From assembly GCF_900108025.1 (NCBI RefSeq), contig NZ_FNUS01000001.1, positions 682,001 to 746,000 on the forward strand: DNA of 64,000 nt. The letters are read 5' to 3'. The stretch is from Halpernia humi. Its GTDB lineage: Bacteria; Bacteroidota; Bacteroidia; Flavobacteriales; Weeksellaceae. Both the position numbers and the translations under genes were made by a program. Below are positions 16,953-26,044 of the stretch, in pieces. Under the pieces are notes generated by a model, which was given only the letters and a program-made list of their open reading frames with translations, was not told the origin of the DNA and did not search any database. The first letter of the stretch is position 1. Each line of letters starts with the position of its first letter.

Positions 16953-17876
16953 TCAGGTTGCGGCGCACCAGCCAAATTTTTCCGCAATTATTGCTTCTTT
17001 GTGCATTTCTAAATAATCTAGAAAAGCCTCAGCAACTGGCGAATGTTTTTTACCCTCTCGCCAAATTAGTTGCCATTTTGTAGTGATGGGCAAACCAGCA
17101 CAAGAAATAATCTGAATTTTTTCGGTTTCTAATTCATTTCGCAACCCGATTATTGGCATAATGCTAAAACCCAAACCTGCAATAATAGCTTGTTTTACGG
17201 CTTCGTTGGTGGCCAACTCCATCCGCTTTAAAACTGTTAAATTCTTGTCTTCAATAAATTGTTCCATCGTTTGCCGTGTTCCTGAACCTTTTTCACGAAA
17301 AATTAGCGGCAAATTTTCAAAAATATTTTTAATATTTTGATTTTTCTTTAAATCTATTCCGGCTTTTCCTACCAAATAAAGTTGATTGTCTAACAAGTCT
17401 AGTTTATCTACATTCAGTTTTGAAGGCAGCAGTGAAACGAGCGCAAAATCTACTTCATTATTTTCTAAACTTTCTATTACTTTTTGTTTATTCGTTACAT
17501 CCATCTGCAATTGAACTTCAGGATGATTTTGCATAAAATCTGTTAAGAAATAAGGCATTACATATTTTGCTGTGGACACGATGGATATTCGTAAACGACC
17601 CGTTAATAGGCCTTTGTAAGAAGCAGTTTTAAAATCTATTGCTTGAACTTGTTGCAAAATCTGTTCTGCAGCGGCCGCGATTTCGCGTCCAAAATCTGTG
17701 ATATAAATCCGTCTTCCCATCACTTCTGTAAGGGGAATTGGAAATTGGTCTTGAAAGTTTTTTAGTTGAATGGAAACCGCTGGTTGGCTTAAAAATAATT
17801 CTTCCGACGCTTTGGTTACGCTTTCAGTTTGTACAATTTTTAAAAAGACTCTTAATTGGTTTAAAGTATAATTCAT
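16953..17876 (-). CDS. LysR-family transcriptional regulator
   Basis: This 307-residue protein has the standard layout: an N-terminal winged helix-turn-helix (about residues 1-60, LRVFLKIVQTESVTKASEELFLSQPAVS) and an effector-binding domain (about 90-295, RLRISIVSTAKYVMPYFL). It most resembles the CbbR/CysB-type branch. It is divergent from the isocitrate dehydrogenase gene, and their starts are only 93 bp apart, so it probably controls that promoter and its own. The effector is unknown; a TCA-cycle intermediate would be a natural guess. The final few residues (KFGWCAAT) are not conserved. Confidence 0.9.
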   Translation of the reverse strand: MNYTLNQLRVFLKIVQTESVTKASEELFLSQPAVSIQLKNFQDQFPIPLTEVMGRRIYITDFGREIAAAAEQILQQVQAIDFKTASYKGLLTGRLRISIVSTAKYVMPYFLTDFMQNHPEVQLQMDVTNKQKVIESLENNEVDFALVSLLPSKLNVDKLDLLDNQLYLVGKAGIDLKKNQNIKNIFENLPLIFREKGSGTRQTMEQFIEDKNLTVLKRMELATNEAVKQAIIAGLGFSIMPIIGLRNELETEKIQIISCAGLPITTKWQLIWREGKKHSPVAEAFLDYLEMHKEAIIAEKFGWCAAT

Positions 17877-17969
17877 AAAAATTACTTATAAATATTATTG
17901 TAAATATATATAAAAATATATGAATAAAAACCATCAACTTTGCAACATTAAATAATTAAAAAAAACTTT
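17877..17969. promoter_or_regulatory. Divergent LysR/isocitrate dehydrogenase promoter region
   Basis: This 93-bp region separates the LysR regulator from icd. It is very AT-rich, with repeated TAAATAT/ATATAT half-sites (about 17888-17922) of the size and symmetry expected for LysR binding. A CAACTTTG near-match to the -7 consensus lies at 17935-17942, 27 bp before the icd start. Confidence 0.45.
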
Positions 17970-19406
17970 ATGACACGAATTACAGTTGCAAAAGGTGATG
18001 GAATTGGTCCAGAAATTATGGATGCTACTTTAGAAATTTTAAAAGCAGCCGGTGCAAAAATTGAAATTGATGAAATTGAAGTGGGTGAAAAAGTGTATTT
18101 ATCTGGAAACACTTCCGGTATTTCGAAAGACTCATGGGACACGATCCGCAAAAACAAAATTTTCTTAAAAGCGCCAATTACTACTCCACAAGGTGGCGGT
18201 TATAAAAGTCTAAATGTAACGACGAGAAAATTTTTAGGCTTATATGCAAACGTTAGACCTTGCATGAGTTTAAGTCCTTTTGTGAAAACAAAACATCCAA
18301 AAATGGACATTGTAATCATCCGTGAAAATGAGGAAGATTTATACGGTGGCATCGAGCATCAGCAAACGGACGAAGTGGTGCAATGTTTAAAATTAATTAG
18401 CCGACCTGGATGCGAAAAAATCATCCGTTATGCATTTGAATATGCAAAAGTTTATGGCAGAAAAAAAGTAACCTGCTTTACAAAAGATAATATCATGAAG
18501 CAGACGGACGGTTTATTTCATAAAGTTTTTGATGAAATAGCGTTAGAATATCCTGAAATTGAAAGCGAACACTGGATTATTGATATAGGTTCAGCAAAAA
18601 TGGCCGATACGCCGGAAGTATTTGATGTAATTGTAACATTAAATCTGTACGGTGATGTTATCTCTGATATTGCTGCCCAAATTGCTGGCTCTGTTGGCTT
18701 AGCAGGTTCTGCAAATATTGGAGAAGAATGCGCAATGTTTGAAGCCATCCACGGTTCTGCGCCAAGAAGAGCCGGGCAAAATATGGCAAATCCTTCCGGA
18801 TTGTTGGAAGGCGCGGTAATGATGCTGAATCATATTGGGCAAACGGATGTTGCAGAAAAAGTGCAAAACGCCTGGCTGAAAACCATCGAAGACGGCATTC
18901 ACACTTATGACATTTACAAAGAAGATGTGAGCAAAGAAAAAGTTGGCACAAAAGAGTTTGCACAAGCCATCATCAAAAATCTAGGCCAGAAACCAACGAT
19001 TTTAAAAGACGTGCATTATGCAAAAGATGCTGTTTTAAATTTGCCAAAATACAAGAAAAAACCAGCGGCGCAAAAAGATCTAGTTGGCGTAGATTTATTT
19101 GTGCATTGGAATGGGACGAACCCAAATGAATTAGCGGAAAAACTTCAAACCATCAATACTGAAAATAAGCATTTGACGATGATTACCAATCGCGGTATTA
19201 AAGTTTGGCCAAATGGTTTTGAAGAAACCTTCTGCACCGATCACTGGCGTTGCAGATTTGAACCACAAGAAGGGAAAACTTTATATAAAAATAACATTAT
19301 CACGCTCTTAGCAAAAGCTTTAGACGCGAAAATAGATGTGGTAAAAACCGAAAACCTATATAATTTTGACGGAAAAGCGTCTTTCTCTTTAGGACAAGGG
19401 CAATAA
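17970..19406 (+). CDS. icd: NADP-dependent isocitrate dehydrogenase, Thermus-type long form
   Basis: The 478-residue enzyme opens MTRITVAKGDGIGPEIMDATLEIL and has the isocitrate/isopropylmalate dehydrogenase fold. Substrate residues are visible in NVRPCMSL, IVIIRENEEDLYGGIEHQ and NLYGDVISDIAAQIAGSVGLAGS, and the nucleotide site in HGSAPRRAGQNMANP (about residues 257-271). It is longer than the 416-residue E. coli type because of a C-terminal domain (about residues 350-478, DLFVHWNGTNPNELAEKL and DHWRCRF) like that of the Thermus enzyme. It oxidises isocitrate to 2-oxoglutarate in the TCA cycle. It is probably controlled by the divergent LysR protein and ends in a strong terminator. Confidence 0.92.
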   Translation: MTRITVAKGDGIGPEIMDATLEILKAAGAKIEIDEIEVGEKVYLSGNTSGISKDSWDTIRKNKIFLKAPITTPQGGGYKSLNVTTRKFLGLYANVRPCMSLSPFVKTKHPKMDIVIIRENEEDLYGGIEHQQTDEVVQCLKLISRPGCEKIIRYAFEYAKVYGRKKVTCFTKDNIMKQTDGLFHKVFDEIALEYPEIESEHWIIDIGSAKMADTPEVFDVIVTLNLYGDVISDIAAQIAGSVGLAGSANIGEECAMFEAIHGSAPRRAGQNMANPSGLLEGAVMMLNHIGQTDVAEKVQNAWLKTIEDGIHTYDIYKEDVSKEKVGTKEFAQAIIKNLGQKPTILKDVHYAKDAVLNLPKYKKKPAAQKDLVGVDLFVHWNGTNPNELAEKLQTINTENKHLTMITNRGIKVWPNGFEETFCTDHWRCRFEPQEGKTLYKNNIITLLAKALDAKIDVVKTENLYNFDGKASFSLGQGQ

Positions 19407-19431
19407 AAGTAGTATTCACCAAAAATAAACC

Positions 19432-19463
19432 AAAAAAGATGCGGAAAATTCTGCATCTTTTTT
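19432..19463 (+). terminator. Rho-independent terminator after icd
   Basis: AAAAAAGATGC pairs with GCATCTTTTTT around a 10-base loop, just downstream of the isocitrate dehydrogenase stop. Confidence 0.88.
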
Positions 19464-19480
19464 CTAAAAATTAAAAGAAA

Positions 19481-19777
19481 ATGAGTTTATCAGAAACTTT
19501 AAAATTAAGCCTTATTGAAGGAAACTTTTCTGCAGAAGAAGCCAAAGAAATATTACTAAAAATGTATGGCACAAAACTAAATTATCATCAAAGAAAAAAT
19601 CTCAGTAGCAACGAAAGATTTGGAAAAGACGACGAAACTTCTCAAGTTAGAATTCCAATATTAAAGGAAAATATTAAACAAATTAGAAGTTTAACGGAGG
19701 CTGCAATTTTAAACAACCAACGATTAACAATCAGTTCCCAAATTTTTATTGGGCCAGAAGAAAATTCTGAATTTTAA
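19481..19777 (+). CDS. Hypothetical protein, 98 residues
   Basis: I do not recognise this protein. It starts MSLSETLKLSLIEGNFSAEEAKEILLKMY, a predicted helix pair, then has a charged middle (YHQRKNLSSNERFGKDDE) and a helix-strand end (ENIKQIRSLTEAAILNNQRLTISSQIFI). It has no signal sequence or membrane segment, so it is probably cytoplasmic. It lies 17 bp after the icd terminator and converges on alanine racemase. Coding character is supported by a clean start, composition and good helix periodicity; the function is open. Confidence 0.65.
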   Translation: MSLSETLKLSLIEGNFSAEEAKEILLKMYGTKLNYHQRKNLSSNERFGKDDETSQVRIPILKENIKQIRSLTEAAILNNQRLTISSQIFIGPEENSEF

Positions 19778-19787
19778 CCCAAAAAGA

Positions 19788-20942
19788 TTATTTTAAAATA
19801 ATCCGTGGAATATCTGGTGAAATCCTAGTTAATAATTCATAATTTAAAAGATTGCTATAATCGCTAAAAGAGGAAACTGACAAGGTTTTATCTTCCTGAT
19901 TTCCAATTAGTACAATTTCATCACCACGTTTAACATGCGGCAAAACTGTAACTTCAACCATCATCATATTCATATTGATGGTACCGATTACAACGCAACG
20001 TTCACCATTTATCAAAACGCGGCCAACATTGCTTAAACTTCGGCTGTAACCATGTGCATAGCCAACAGGAACTAAAGCAATTTTCATGTTGTCATCGGCC
20101 ATAAAAGAAGTGCCGTAACCTACAAATTCGCCGCGTTTTACTTTTTTTACGCTCATTACTTCACTTTTCCAAGAAATAATTCTTCTTAGAGGATCACTAT
20201 TTTTCTTTTTTGTGTTGTAATAATTCACCAAAACTTCGGCACTCGGCCAAAAGCCGTATTGCATAATGCCAATTCTCACCATATCCATTTGCGTTTCGGG
20301 ATACATCATTGCACCTGCAGAACAAGCGGCATGTTTTTGAATCGGTTTTAAATTAAGTTTACAAAATTTATCATAAATGCTATTATAAACTTCAATTTGC
20401 TTTTTTATGCGGACAAAATTAGCGATACTTTCTGCACCTGCGAGATGCGTGCAAAGTCCTTTAAATACTAAATACTCAGTATTTTTTTTCAGAAAATTTT
20501 GCACCCATTTTAATTCTGAATTATTAAAACCAGTGCGGTTCATTCCTGTTTCAATTTCAATATGAACGATTGCCTTTTTACCTATTTTTTTTGCTGTTGC
20601 AACGGCAGAAATAAGGCGCTGTTTTTCAAAAACATAAAATTCAATATTATTTTCAATAATCCATTTCAAATCTTTTTCGTTTTCTAGCCAACCCATAATC
20701 ATAATTGTAGCTTTATCTTGCACAACAGATTTCACACGCCGCGCTTCGTGGCTATCGAAAACAGAAAAATGATTCACATTTTCTGCCAAAGCAATTTCAA
20801 CAAAATTTTCGATAGAATGCCCATAAGCATTGCCTTTCACAACAGAAGAAATCAAAACATTTTTTTTGAAATGATGTCGTAAAAAATTAATATTAGTTTT
20901 AAAAGCGTTGGAATCTAGTTCCAAATGAGAATTATTGTGCAT
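19788..20942 (-). CDS. alr: Alanine racemase
   Basis: I choose the start at 20942 (MHNNSHLELDSNAFKTNI), since alr proteins begin with this strand just before the PLP lysine; an in-frame ATG at 20978 would add 12 residues and a longer overlap with the upstream gene. The PLP-binding motif is SSVVKGNAYGHS, with the lysine about 37 residues in. The catalytic tyrosine region FVGYGTSFMADDNMKIALVPVGYAHGYSRSLSN and the INMNMMMVEV strand follow. With 384 residues it is full length. It makes D-alanine for peptidoglycan. The start overlaps the stop of the M20 gene by a few bases, so the two are cotranscribed. Its end overlaps an AT-rich palindrome. Confidence 0.93.
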   Translation of the reverse strand: MHNNSHLELDSNAFKTNINFLRHHFKKNVLISSVVKGNAYGHSIENFVEIALAENVNHFSVFDSHEARRVKSVVQDKATIMIMGWLENEKDLKWIIENNIEFYVFEKQRLISAVATAKKIGKKAIVHIEIETGMNRTGFNNSELKWVQNFLKKNTEYLVFKGLCTHLAGAESIANFVRIKKQIEVYNSIYDKFCKLNLKPIQKHAACSAGAMMYPETQMDMVRIGIMQYGFWPSAEVLVNYYNTKKKNSDPLRRIISWKSEVMSVKKVKRGEFVGYGTSFMADDNMKIALVPVGYAHGYSRSLSNVGRVLINGERCVVIGTINMNMMMVEVTVLPHVKRGDEIVLIGNQEDKTLSVSSFSDYSNLLNYELLTRISPDIPRIILK

Positions 20943-22068
20943 CAATCTGTTGGCTAATTTTATAAAAAAGTTCCGCACCAGTTTCAGTCAACTCATCTGG
21001 CCAATCGTAATCTGGATTATGCAAGGCAGGCGTATCAATTCCGCTTCCCAAGCCAAACATTGCGCCTTTATAATGCTCAGTAAAAATGCCAAAATCTTCA
21101 CCAAATGTGAATGGATATTTTTTTTCGGTTATTTTAAAATTTAATTCTTTAGCCGCATTACGAACAAAATCCACCACTTCTGGTGCATTTTCATTTGCGC
21201 TAAATTTTTGCGTCCAAGAGATTTCTGGTTTTAGATGGTGTTTTTGTGCAATTTCTCTCGCTATTGTTTCCAATTCAGTTTCTAATTCTTTCATTTCACG
21301 ATTTGCATTTCGCCGAAATGTATAATGAATTTCGCCAAAACCAGCAGAAATACCGTGATCTTTTGTTCCCATATTAATATAAATGGGCGTCATTACCGTA
21401 AACTTTTCCTTATCGGGATTATCTTGCGTTTTTTTCTGAAATTCTTGTATAATTTCTGAAATTGCAACAGCAGGATTATGCCCATTTTGCGGTTCTGCAG
21501 CGTGCGAAGTTTTACCGTGAAGCTTGATGATTATTGAATTCACAGCGCAGGTAAACGTATTATTTTTAACTAAAACCTCATGCATTTCTGCTCCGGGGAT
21601 ATTGTGCAACGCAAAAACTTTGTCTGGATTTAATTTTTTAAAACGCTCATCTGCAATTATTGCAACGGCTCCTTCCCCATTTTCTTCCGCGGGTTGAAAA
21701 AGTAAAAGCAACTTGGTATGCTTCATTTTTTGCATTGCTATTTTTTTTGCAAAAAGACACATTAGACTCATGTGGCCGTCGTGCCCACATTTATGAGAAA
21801 CGTTATTAAATAAAGATTTATGTTCAAAATTATTAATTTCTTGAATCGGAAGCGCATCCAATTCACAACGGAAAAGAATGGTTTGTTTTACTTCTTTTTC
21901 TGGTAAATAAACAGCAATAATTCCCGTACCATTTCCCAAATTTTCTAGCAATTCGTCTGGCTGATATTTTTTTAAAAAAGCACTTATTGTTTTTGCAGTT
22001 TCATATTCTTTGCCAGATAATTCGGGGTTTCTGTGCAAATGTCTTCGAAGTTCTAATATGTCGTTCAT
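20932..22068 (-). CDS. M20 family amidohydrolase (N-acyl-amino-acid/hippurate hydrolase type)
   Basis: The 378-residue protein starts MNDILELRRHLHRNPELSGKEYET, the classic opening of this metallopeptidase family. Zinc ligands are suggested by CGHDGHMSLM (about residues 93-102), the LFQPAEENGEGA glutamates (about 125-136), and the later HNIPG and ALHNPDYD. The middle lid domain carries TSHAAEPQNGHNPAVA. It should be a cytoplasmic hydrolase of acylated amino acids or peptides. The stop overlaps the alr start, forming an operon; a link to amino-acid or cell-wall recycling is possible but not shown. Confidence 0.88.
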   Translation of the reverse strand: MNDILELRRHLHRNPELSGKEYETAKTISAFLKKYQPDELLENLGNGTGIIAVYLPEKEVKQTILFRCELDALPIQEINNFEHKSLFNNVSHKCGHDGHMSLMCLFAKKIAMQKMKHTKLLLLFQPAEENGEGAVAIIADERFKKLNPDKVFALHNIPGAEMHEVLVKNNTFTCAVNSIIIKLHGKTSHAAEPQNGHNPAVAISEIIQEFQKKTQDNPDKEKFTVMTPIYINMGTKDHGISAGFGEIHYTFRRNANREMKELETELETIAREIAQKHHLKPEISWTQKFSANENAPEVVDFVRNAAKELNFKITEKKYPFTFGEDFGIFTEHYKGAMFGLGSGIDTPALHNPDYDWPDELTETGAELFYKISQQIDAQ

Positions 22069-22342
22069 TGATAAATTTTAAATAGTTGCTAAAAGGTAAG
22101 AAAATTTAATTTTATGGTAAAATTAATCGAAATTTTCAACATTTAGGTTTAGAAAAGAAAGCAGCAATTTGAATAATAAAATTATATTTAAAAATTGTTT
22201 ACTTAAACTTTGAATATTTTTAATTAATTTTAAAAAAAATAATTTCTATGAAATCGCCACGAACAATTTTGAGAATAAACGCAAATGAAGATTAAGGTTA
22301 GGGCGATAACATATGACCTTTAAAAAAAATAAAAATCTAGAT

Positions 22343-23017
22343 ATGAAAAAAATCTTCTACTTATTATTTCCTTTCCTATTATTTTCTTGCAACAAAGATG
22401 CTCTTACAGAAACAATTGCAAAATCAAAAATCACAGAATTTTATGGTGGTAAAATAGATGTTGCAAAAATCCCTGAAACAAATGGCGAAAAAAATGCGAG
22501 CAAATACCAAATAATAATTACTAATAGTAGTCTTATAAATTCCGATTCTGAAAATGCCAATTTTCACGCGGGAAACATCGCTTGGCTTTTTTACCATAAT
22601 TTAGGTGCAGAGAAAAAAAATTATCCGCCCATTCGCGTTACAGAAATTATTAAAAACGGCAAACAAAAAGTTTATAATTTTACTTTGGCAGAATTGCAGG
22701 AAATAGATAAATTATACCGGCAAGTAGCAGTAACAAATGAGTTTTTAATTAAAAATAATACCGCCGCAATTGTTGCAGAATTCGATAAAAAGGACAATAT
22801 TTCGCAAAAAGATTTAGACGATTTGTTAGAATCTGTTTACAAAGAATTTGGCATCATAAAAGAAATTCAATTTCAAGGTTTCGCGTTTGAAGAAGATGAA
22901 GATTTGGGTGAAGTTATAAATATTAAAGAAACCCTTGTGATGGAAAAAAACAATATTGCTCTTCATCTTTATTACGATCGAAAAACTAAAAAATTAGTGA
23001 GTTTTTATATTCCTTAA
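22343..23017 (+). CDS. Lipoprotein of unknown function
   Basis: I take the start at 22343 (MKKIFYLLFPFLLFSC), which gives a clean lipoprotein signal with the acylated cysteine at residue 16; the in-frame ATG at 22313 adds charged residues before it. The mature protein (224 residues in all) is lysine/glutamate-rich, with an alpha-helical middle and a strand-rich end (NIALHLYYDRKTKKLVSFYIP). I do not recognise a family. It lies 11 bp before a tetratricopeptide gene, so the two are probably cotranscribed and may work together in the envelope. Confidence 0.65.
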   Translation: MKKIFYLLFPFLLFSCNKDALTETIAKSKITEFYGGKIDVAKIPETNGEKNASKYQIIITNSSLINSDSENANFHAGNIAWLFYHNLGAEKKNYPPIRVTEIIKNGKQKVYNFTLAELQEIDKLYRQVAVTNEFLIKNNTAAIVAEFDKKDNISQKDLDDLLESVYKEFGIIKEIQFQGFAFEEDEDLGEVINIKETLVMEKNNIALHLYYDRKTKKLVSFYIP

Positions 23018-23028
23018 AAATATTCTTT

Positions 23029-23871
23029 ATGAAAAATTTTATCCTGTTTTTTACTTTATTTTTCACCGTTGCGTCTGCACAAAACGATTTGGTATTCAAT
23101 AAAAGTTTTATAGAAGCAGAAAATAATTGGGTGGCTTTCCCGAAAAATACAGATGGCGATTATCCTTATGGCTTTATATATATTGATTTGCAGGCGGGTT
23201 TAACTTTAGAATTTGGTGGGAAATTTAAAATAGATGCCGCTGGGAAATTAATTAATGAAAAGGATTCTAAAAATTCTAGTTTAAAAATTCGCTTGCAAGC
23301 CAACAATGTAAAAGTGGCCATTATTCCAAAAGAGAAACTTTTAGCATTAAATCTAGATCCAAACCCAGATTGGTTGAAATCTTATAAGATTGACACCACT
23401 TCTTCACGAAATTTATTTCGTTTGGGCTATCTTTATAATGAATATGGCGACTGCGCAAAAGCGGCAACTTATCTAGAAAAAGTGCAAAAAATAGATGCTA
23501 AGTTTGACGGTTTAAAGCCAGAATTGGCCTTCTCTTACAATTGTTTGAAACAATTTGATAAGGCCATCGCAATTTTAAAGGATGATATTGTGGAAAACCC
23601 TTCAGATGATTACGTTCACAAAGAATTGAGTTATGCATATCTTAAAAATGGAGATGTGTTAAACGCTGAAAAAACTTTTTACAAATGCATTCAAAACTGC
23701 AGTAATCAAAATTATTTAGGTGAAACGAGTTACAATATTTTATCATATTATTATCAATTAAAAGATGCTGCAAATTTCAAGATATGGCTTTCTACAGCAA
23801 AAAAATACAGTGCGGGCAATACAGACTTGTTGGCAGCTATCAAATCATTAGAAGACACATTTTTAAAATAA
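23029..23871 (+). CDS. Secreted tetratricopeptide-repeat protein
   Basis: This 280-residue protein begins with a signal peptide (MKNFILFFTLFFTVASAQ, cleavage near residue 18). The N-terminal third is strand-rich. From about residue 125 it has TPR-type helix pairs: FRLGYLYNEYGDCAKAATYLEKVQ, ELAFSYNCLKQFDKAIAILKD and HKELSYAYLKNGDVLNAEKTFYKC. TPRs bind protein partners, here in the periplasm. A role in an envelope complex with the lipoprotein just upstream is inferred from the 11-bp spacing only. Confidence 0.78.
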   Translation: MKNFILFFTLFFTVASAQNDLVFNKSFIEAENNWVAFPKNTDGDYPYGFIYIDLQAGLTLEFGGKFKIDAAGKLINEKDSKNSSLKIRLQANNVKVAIIPKEKLLALNLDPNPDWLKSYKIDTTSSRNLFRLGYLYNEYGDCAKAATYLEKVQKIDAKFDGLKPELAFSYNCLKQFDKAIAILKDDIVENPSDDYVHKELSYAYLKNGDVLNAEKTFYKCIQNCSNQNYLGETSYNILSYYYQLKDAANFKIWLSTAKKYSAGNTDLLAAIKSLEDTFLK

Positions 23872-23995
23872 TCTTTTACTTTAGTAAAAAACTTTACTAA
23901 AAATTATTATTAATTAAAATATTTTACTTAATTTTACATCATCAAAAGTTAGAGATTTAAGTGTCTGTATCTTTTGACTGTAAAAAAAGTAAAAT

Positions 23996-24691
23996 ATGAG
24001 AAATTATCTTGTCATAGGTGGTTCTTCCGGAATCGGAAAAGCATTAGTAGAAAATTTGCAAAAAAGCGGTAACACTGTGTTTGCTAGTTTCAACCAAACA
24101 CAACCGACTGAATTTTTAGAAAATGTAAACTATTTTCCATTAAATGTTTTAGAAAACACCTTAGATTTAGCAATGCTTCCCGAAGAAATTCATGGCTTTG
24201 CTTATTGCCCGGGAAGTATAAATTTAAAACCATTTCACAGATTTTCAGAAGAAGATTTTATAAATGATTTTAGATTGCAAGTTCTAGGTGCAACAACTAT
24301 AATACGTGAAATTTTACCGAAACTGAAACAAGCAGAAAATAGTTCACTCCTATTGTTTTCAACTGTTGCGGTGCAAAGTGGTTTTAATTTTCACTCGCAA
24401 GTGGCCATTTCAAAAGGTGCAATTGAAGGTCTTACGCGCGCGCTTGCAGCAGAATTTGCACCAAAAATTCGTGTGAATGCTATTGCGCCGTCGCTTACTG
24501 ACACACCGTTAGCGAGTAAAATGCTTAATACGCCAGAAAAAATGGCGGCACAAGCCCAACATAATCCAATGAAAAAAGTAGGTTCTTCAGAAGATATTGC
24601 CAATACAGCGGCCTTTCTTCTTTCAGAGAAATCTTCTTGGATTACTGGTCAAATTCTTCACGTGGATGGAGGCTTTTCGTCACTGAAATAA
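23996..24691 (+). CDS. Atypical short-chain dehydrogenase (SDR) without the catalytic tyrosine
   Basis: The 231-residue protein has the SDR nucleotide motif GGSSGIGKAL near the start (residues 8-17), a catalytic-type serine strand (LLLFSTVAVQSG), and the C-terminal IRVNAIAPSLTDTPLASKM and WITGQILHVDGG segments. At the active-site YxxxK position the sequence is V-A-I-S-K (24400-24414, in QVAISKGA), so the tyrosine is replaced by valine. Fold and NAD(P) binding are clear, but classical dehydrogenase catalysis is doubtful. It could be a specialised reductase or a non-catalytic relative. The gene is single and has a terminator. Confidence 0.82.
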   Translation: MRNYLVIGGSSGIGKALVENLQKSGNTVFASFNQTQPTEFLENVNYFPLNVLENTLDLAMLPEEIHGFAYCPGSINLKPFHRFSEEDFINDFRLQVLGATTIIREILPKLKQAENSSLLLFSTVAVQSGFNFHSQVAISKGAIEGLTRALAAEFAPKIRVNAIAPSLTDTPLASKMLNTPEKMAAQAQHNPMKKVGSSEDIANTAAFLLSEKSSWITGQILHVDGGFSSLK

Positions 24692-24726
24692 TATATCATT
24701 TGTTTTTATGTTTTAATGTTTGTTTG

Positions 24727-24757
24727 AAACCTACACTTTTTTAAGTGTAGGTTTTTT
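24727..24757 (+). terminator. Rho-independent terminator after the SDR gene
   Basis: AAACCTACACTT and AAGTGTAGGTTTTTT form the stem, with a T-rich loop. Confidence 0.88.
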
Positions 24758-24847
24758 ATAATCTTCATTAACTTAAAATTGAAACTTTCTCTTTCTTTTT
24801 TTTAAATAATATGATTTTTTAATTTAATCTTCAAATCGTATTTAAAT

Positions 24848-24875
24848 AAATAAATGGACTAAAGCCCATTTATTT
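24848..24875. repeat. REP-like imperfect palindrome in a convergent gap
   Basis: This 28-bp inverted repeat has 13-bp arms with one mismatch (AAATAAATGGACT and AGCCCATTTATTT). It sits between the convergent SDR and M28 genes, away from the SDR terminator. Motifs of the GGGCT-AA-AGCCC kind with flanking ATTTATT are frequent intergenic palindromes in flavobacteria, as I recall. It could also be a weak terminator for the M28 gene. Confidence 0.4.
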
Positions 24876-24915
24876 TGATTTTTAAAAATTATATTTTTCT
24901 AACTCAAGTCATTAA

Positions 24916-25941
24916 TTACTGCTTTTTATCCACCACAATTCTATCTTTTCTGTTCGCTAATTCCCACGCAGTGGCGAAAACCAATTGCGCTCTTTTTTGT
25001 AATAAAACATAATTAATTTTTTCTGGATCGTCAGTCGGTTTATGATAATCTTCATGAATGCCATCAAAGAAAAAAGCCACGGGAATGCCTTTTTTTGCAA
25101 AATTATAATGGTCACTTCGGTAATATAATCTTTGCGGATCATTTGGGTCGTCATATTTATAATTCAAAATCAATTGATTGGTTTTTGCATTCGCTGTTTC
25201 ATTTATTTTTTTCAAATCCGAAGAAAGCATTTCCGAACCAATAACATAAACGTAATTTTGTCCCCTATTGTCTGCATCATCTCTCCCAATCATATCAATA
25301 TTCAAATCTGCAACAGTATTTTTTAAAGGAAAAATTGGATTATCGGCATAATATGATGAGCCAAACAAACCATGCTCTTCGCCAGTAACGTGCAAAAACA
25401 AAATAGAACGTTTCGGGCCATGCCCTTCTTTTTCGGCTTGCTTAAAGGCCTCTGCAATTTCCATTACAGCAACAGTTCCGCTTCCATCATCATCTGCTCC
25501 GTTGTAAACTACTCCATTTTTCGTTCCTACGTGGTCATAATGTGCAGAAATCACCACAATTTCTTCTGGTTTTTCTCTTCCTTTTATAAACGCCAAAATA
25601 TTCGCTGAATCATTAAACGTCTCTCCTCTTCTACTTTTTTTGTTCATGTAGTCGGCTGGAACCGTTTGTAAATAAGAAGACATTTCTGGCGGATGAGAAA
25701 TATTTAGGTTTTTGTAAAAGTTAATGATATAATCTGCGGCACGTTTTTGCCCAGGGCTTCCTGTATCGCGACCTTCCATATCATCTGCGGCAATAACGTA
25801 TAAATTCTCTTTCAATTCCTCACTTTTAATGGAAGAATAAGCGTCTTTGAAGACTTTTCCGTCGTAAGAATAGTTGACTGCTGCACAACTTGAAAGCAAA
25901 GCAACAAAACTTAAAGTTGTAAAAATTTTATAGAATCTCAT
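24916..25941 (-). CDS. M28 family aminopeptidase, lipoprotein
   Basis: The 341-residue protein has a lipoprotein signal ending in LSSC (about residue 19). The peptidase domain shows all zinc ligands in order: SAHYDHVG (His and the Asp after it), YNGADDDGSG (bridging Asp), HVTGEEHGLFGS (catalytic Glu-Glu), DMIGRDD, and YRSDHYNF near the end (last His). This is the co-catalytic di-zinc aminopeptidase family M28; in flavobacteria such lipoproteins trim peptides at the cell surface or in the periplasm. It is a single gene convergent with the SDR gene. Confidence 0.92.
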   Translation of the reverse strand: MRFYKIFTTLSFVALLSSCAAVNYSYDGKVFKDAYSSIKSEELKENLYVIAADDMEGRDTGSPGQKRAADYIINFYKNLNISHPPEMSSYLQTVPADYMNKKSRRGETFNDSANILAFIKGREKPEEIVVISAHYDHVGTKNGVVYNGADDDGSGTVAVMEIAEAFKQAEKEGHGPKRSILFLHVTGEEHGLFGSSYYADNPIFPLKNTVADLNIDMIGRDDADNRGQNYVYVIGSEMLSSDLKKINETANAKTNQLILNYKYDDPNDPQRLYYRSDHYNFAKKGIPVAFFFDGIHEDYHKPTDDPEKINYVLLQKRAQLVFATAWELANRKDRIVVDKKQ

Positions 25942-26044
25942 TTTATTTTTTTTCTAAAGATAATTAACTTTTTTGAAAGATAAAACTCAGTCATTTTTAA
26001 TAACACTCTGAAAATTTTGAATTAAATATTAGAAGAAATACCTT

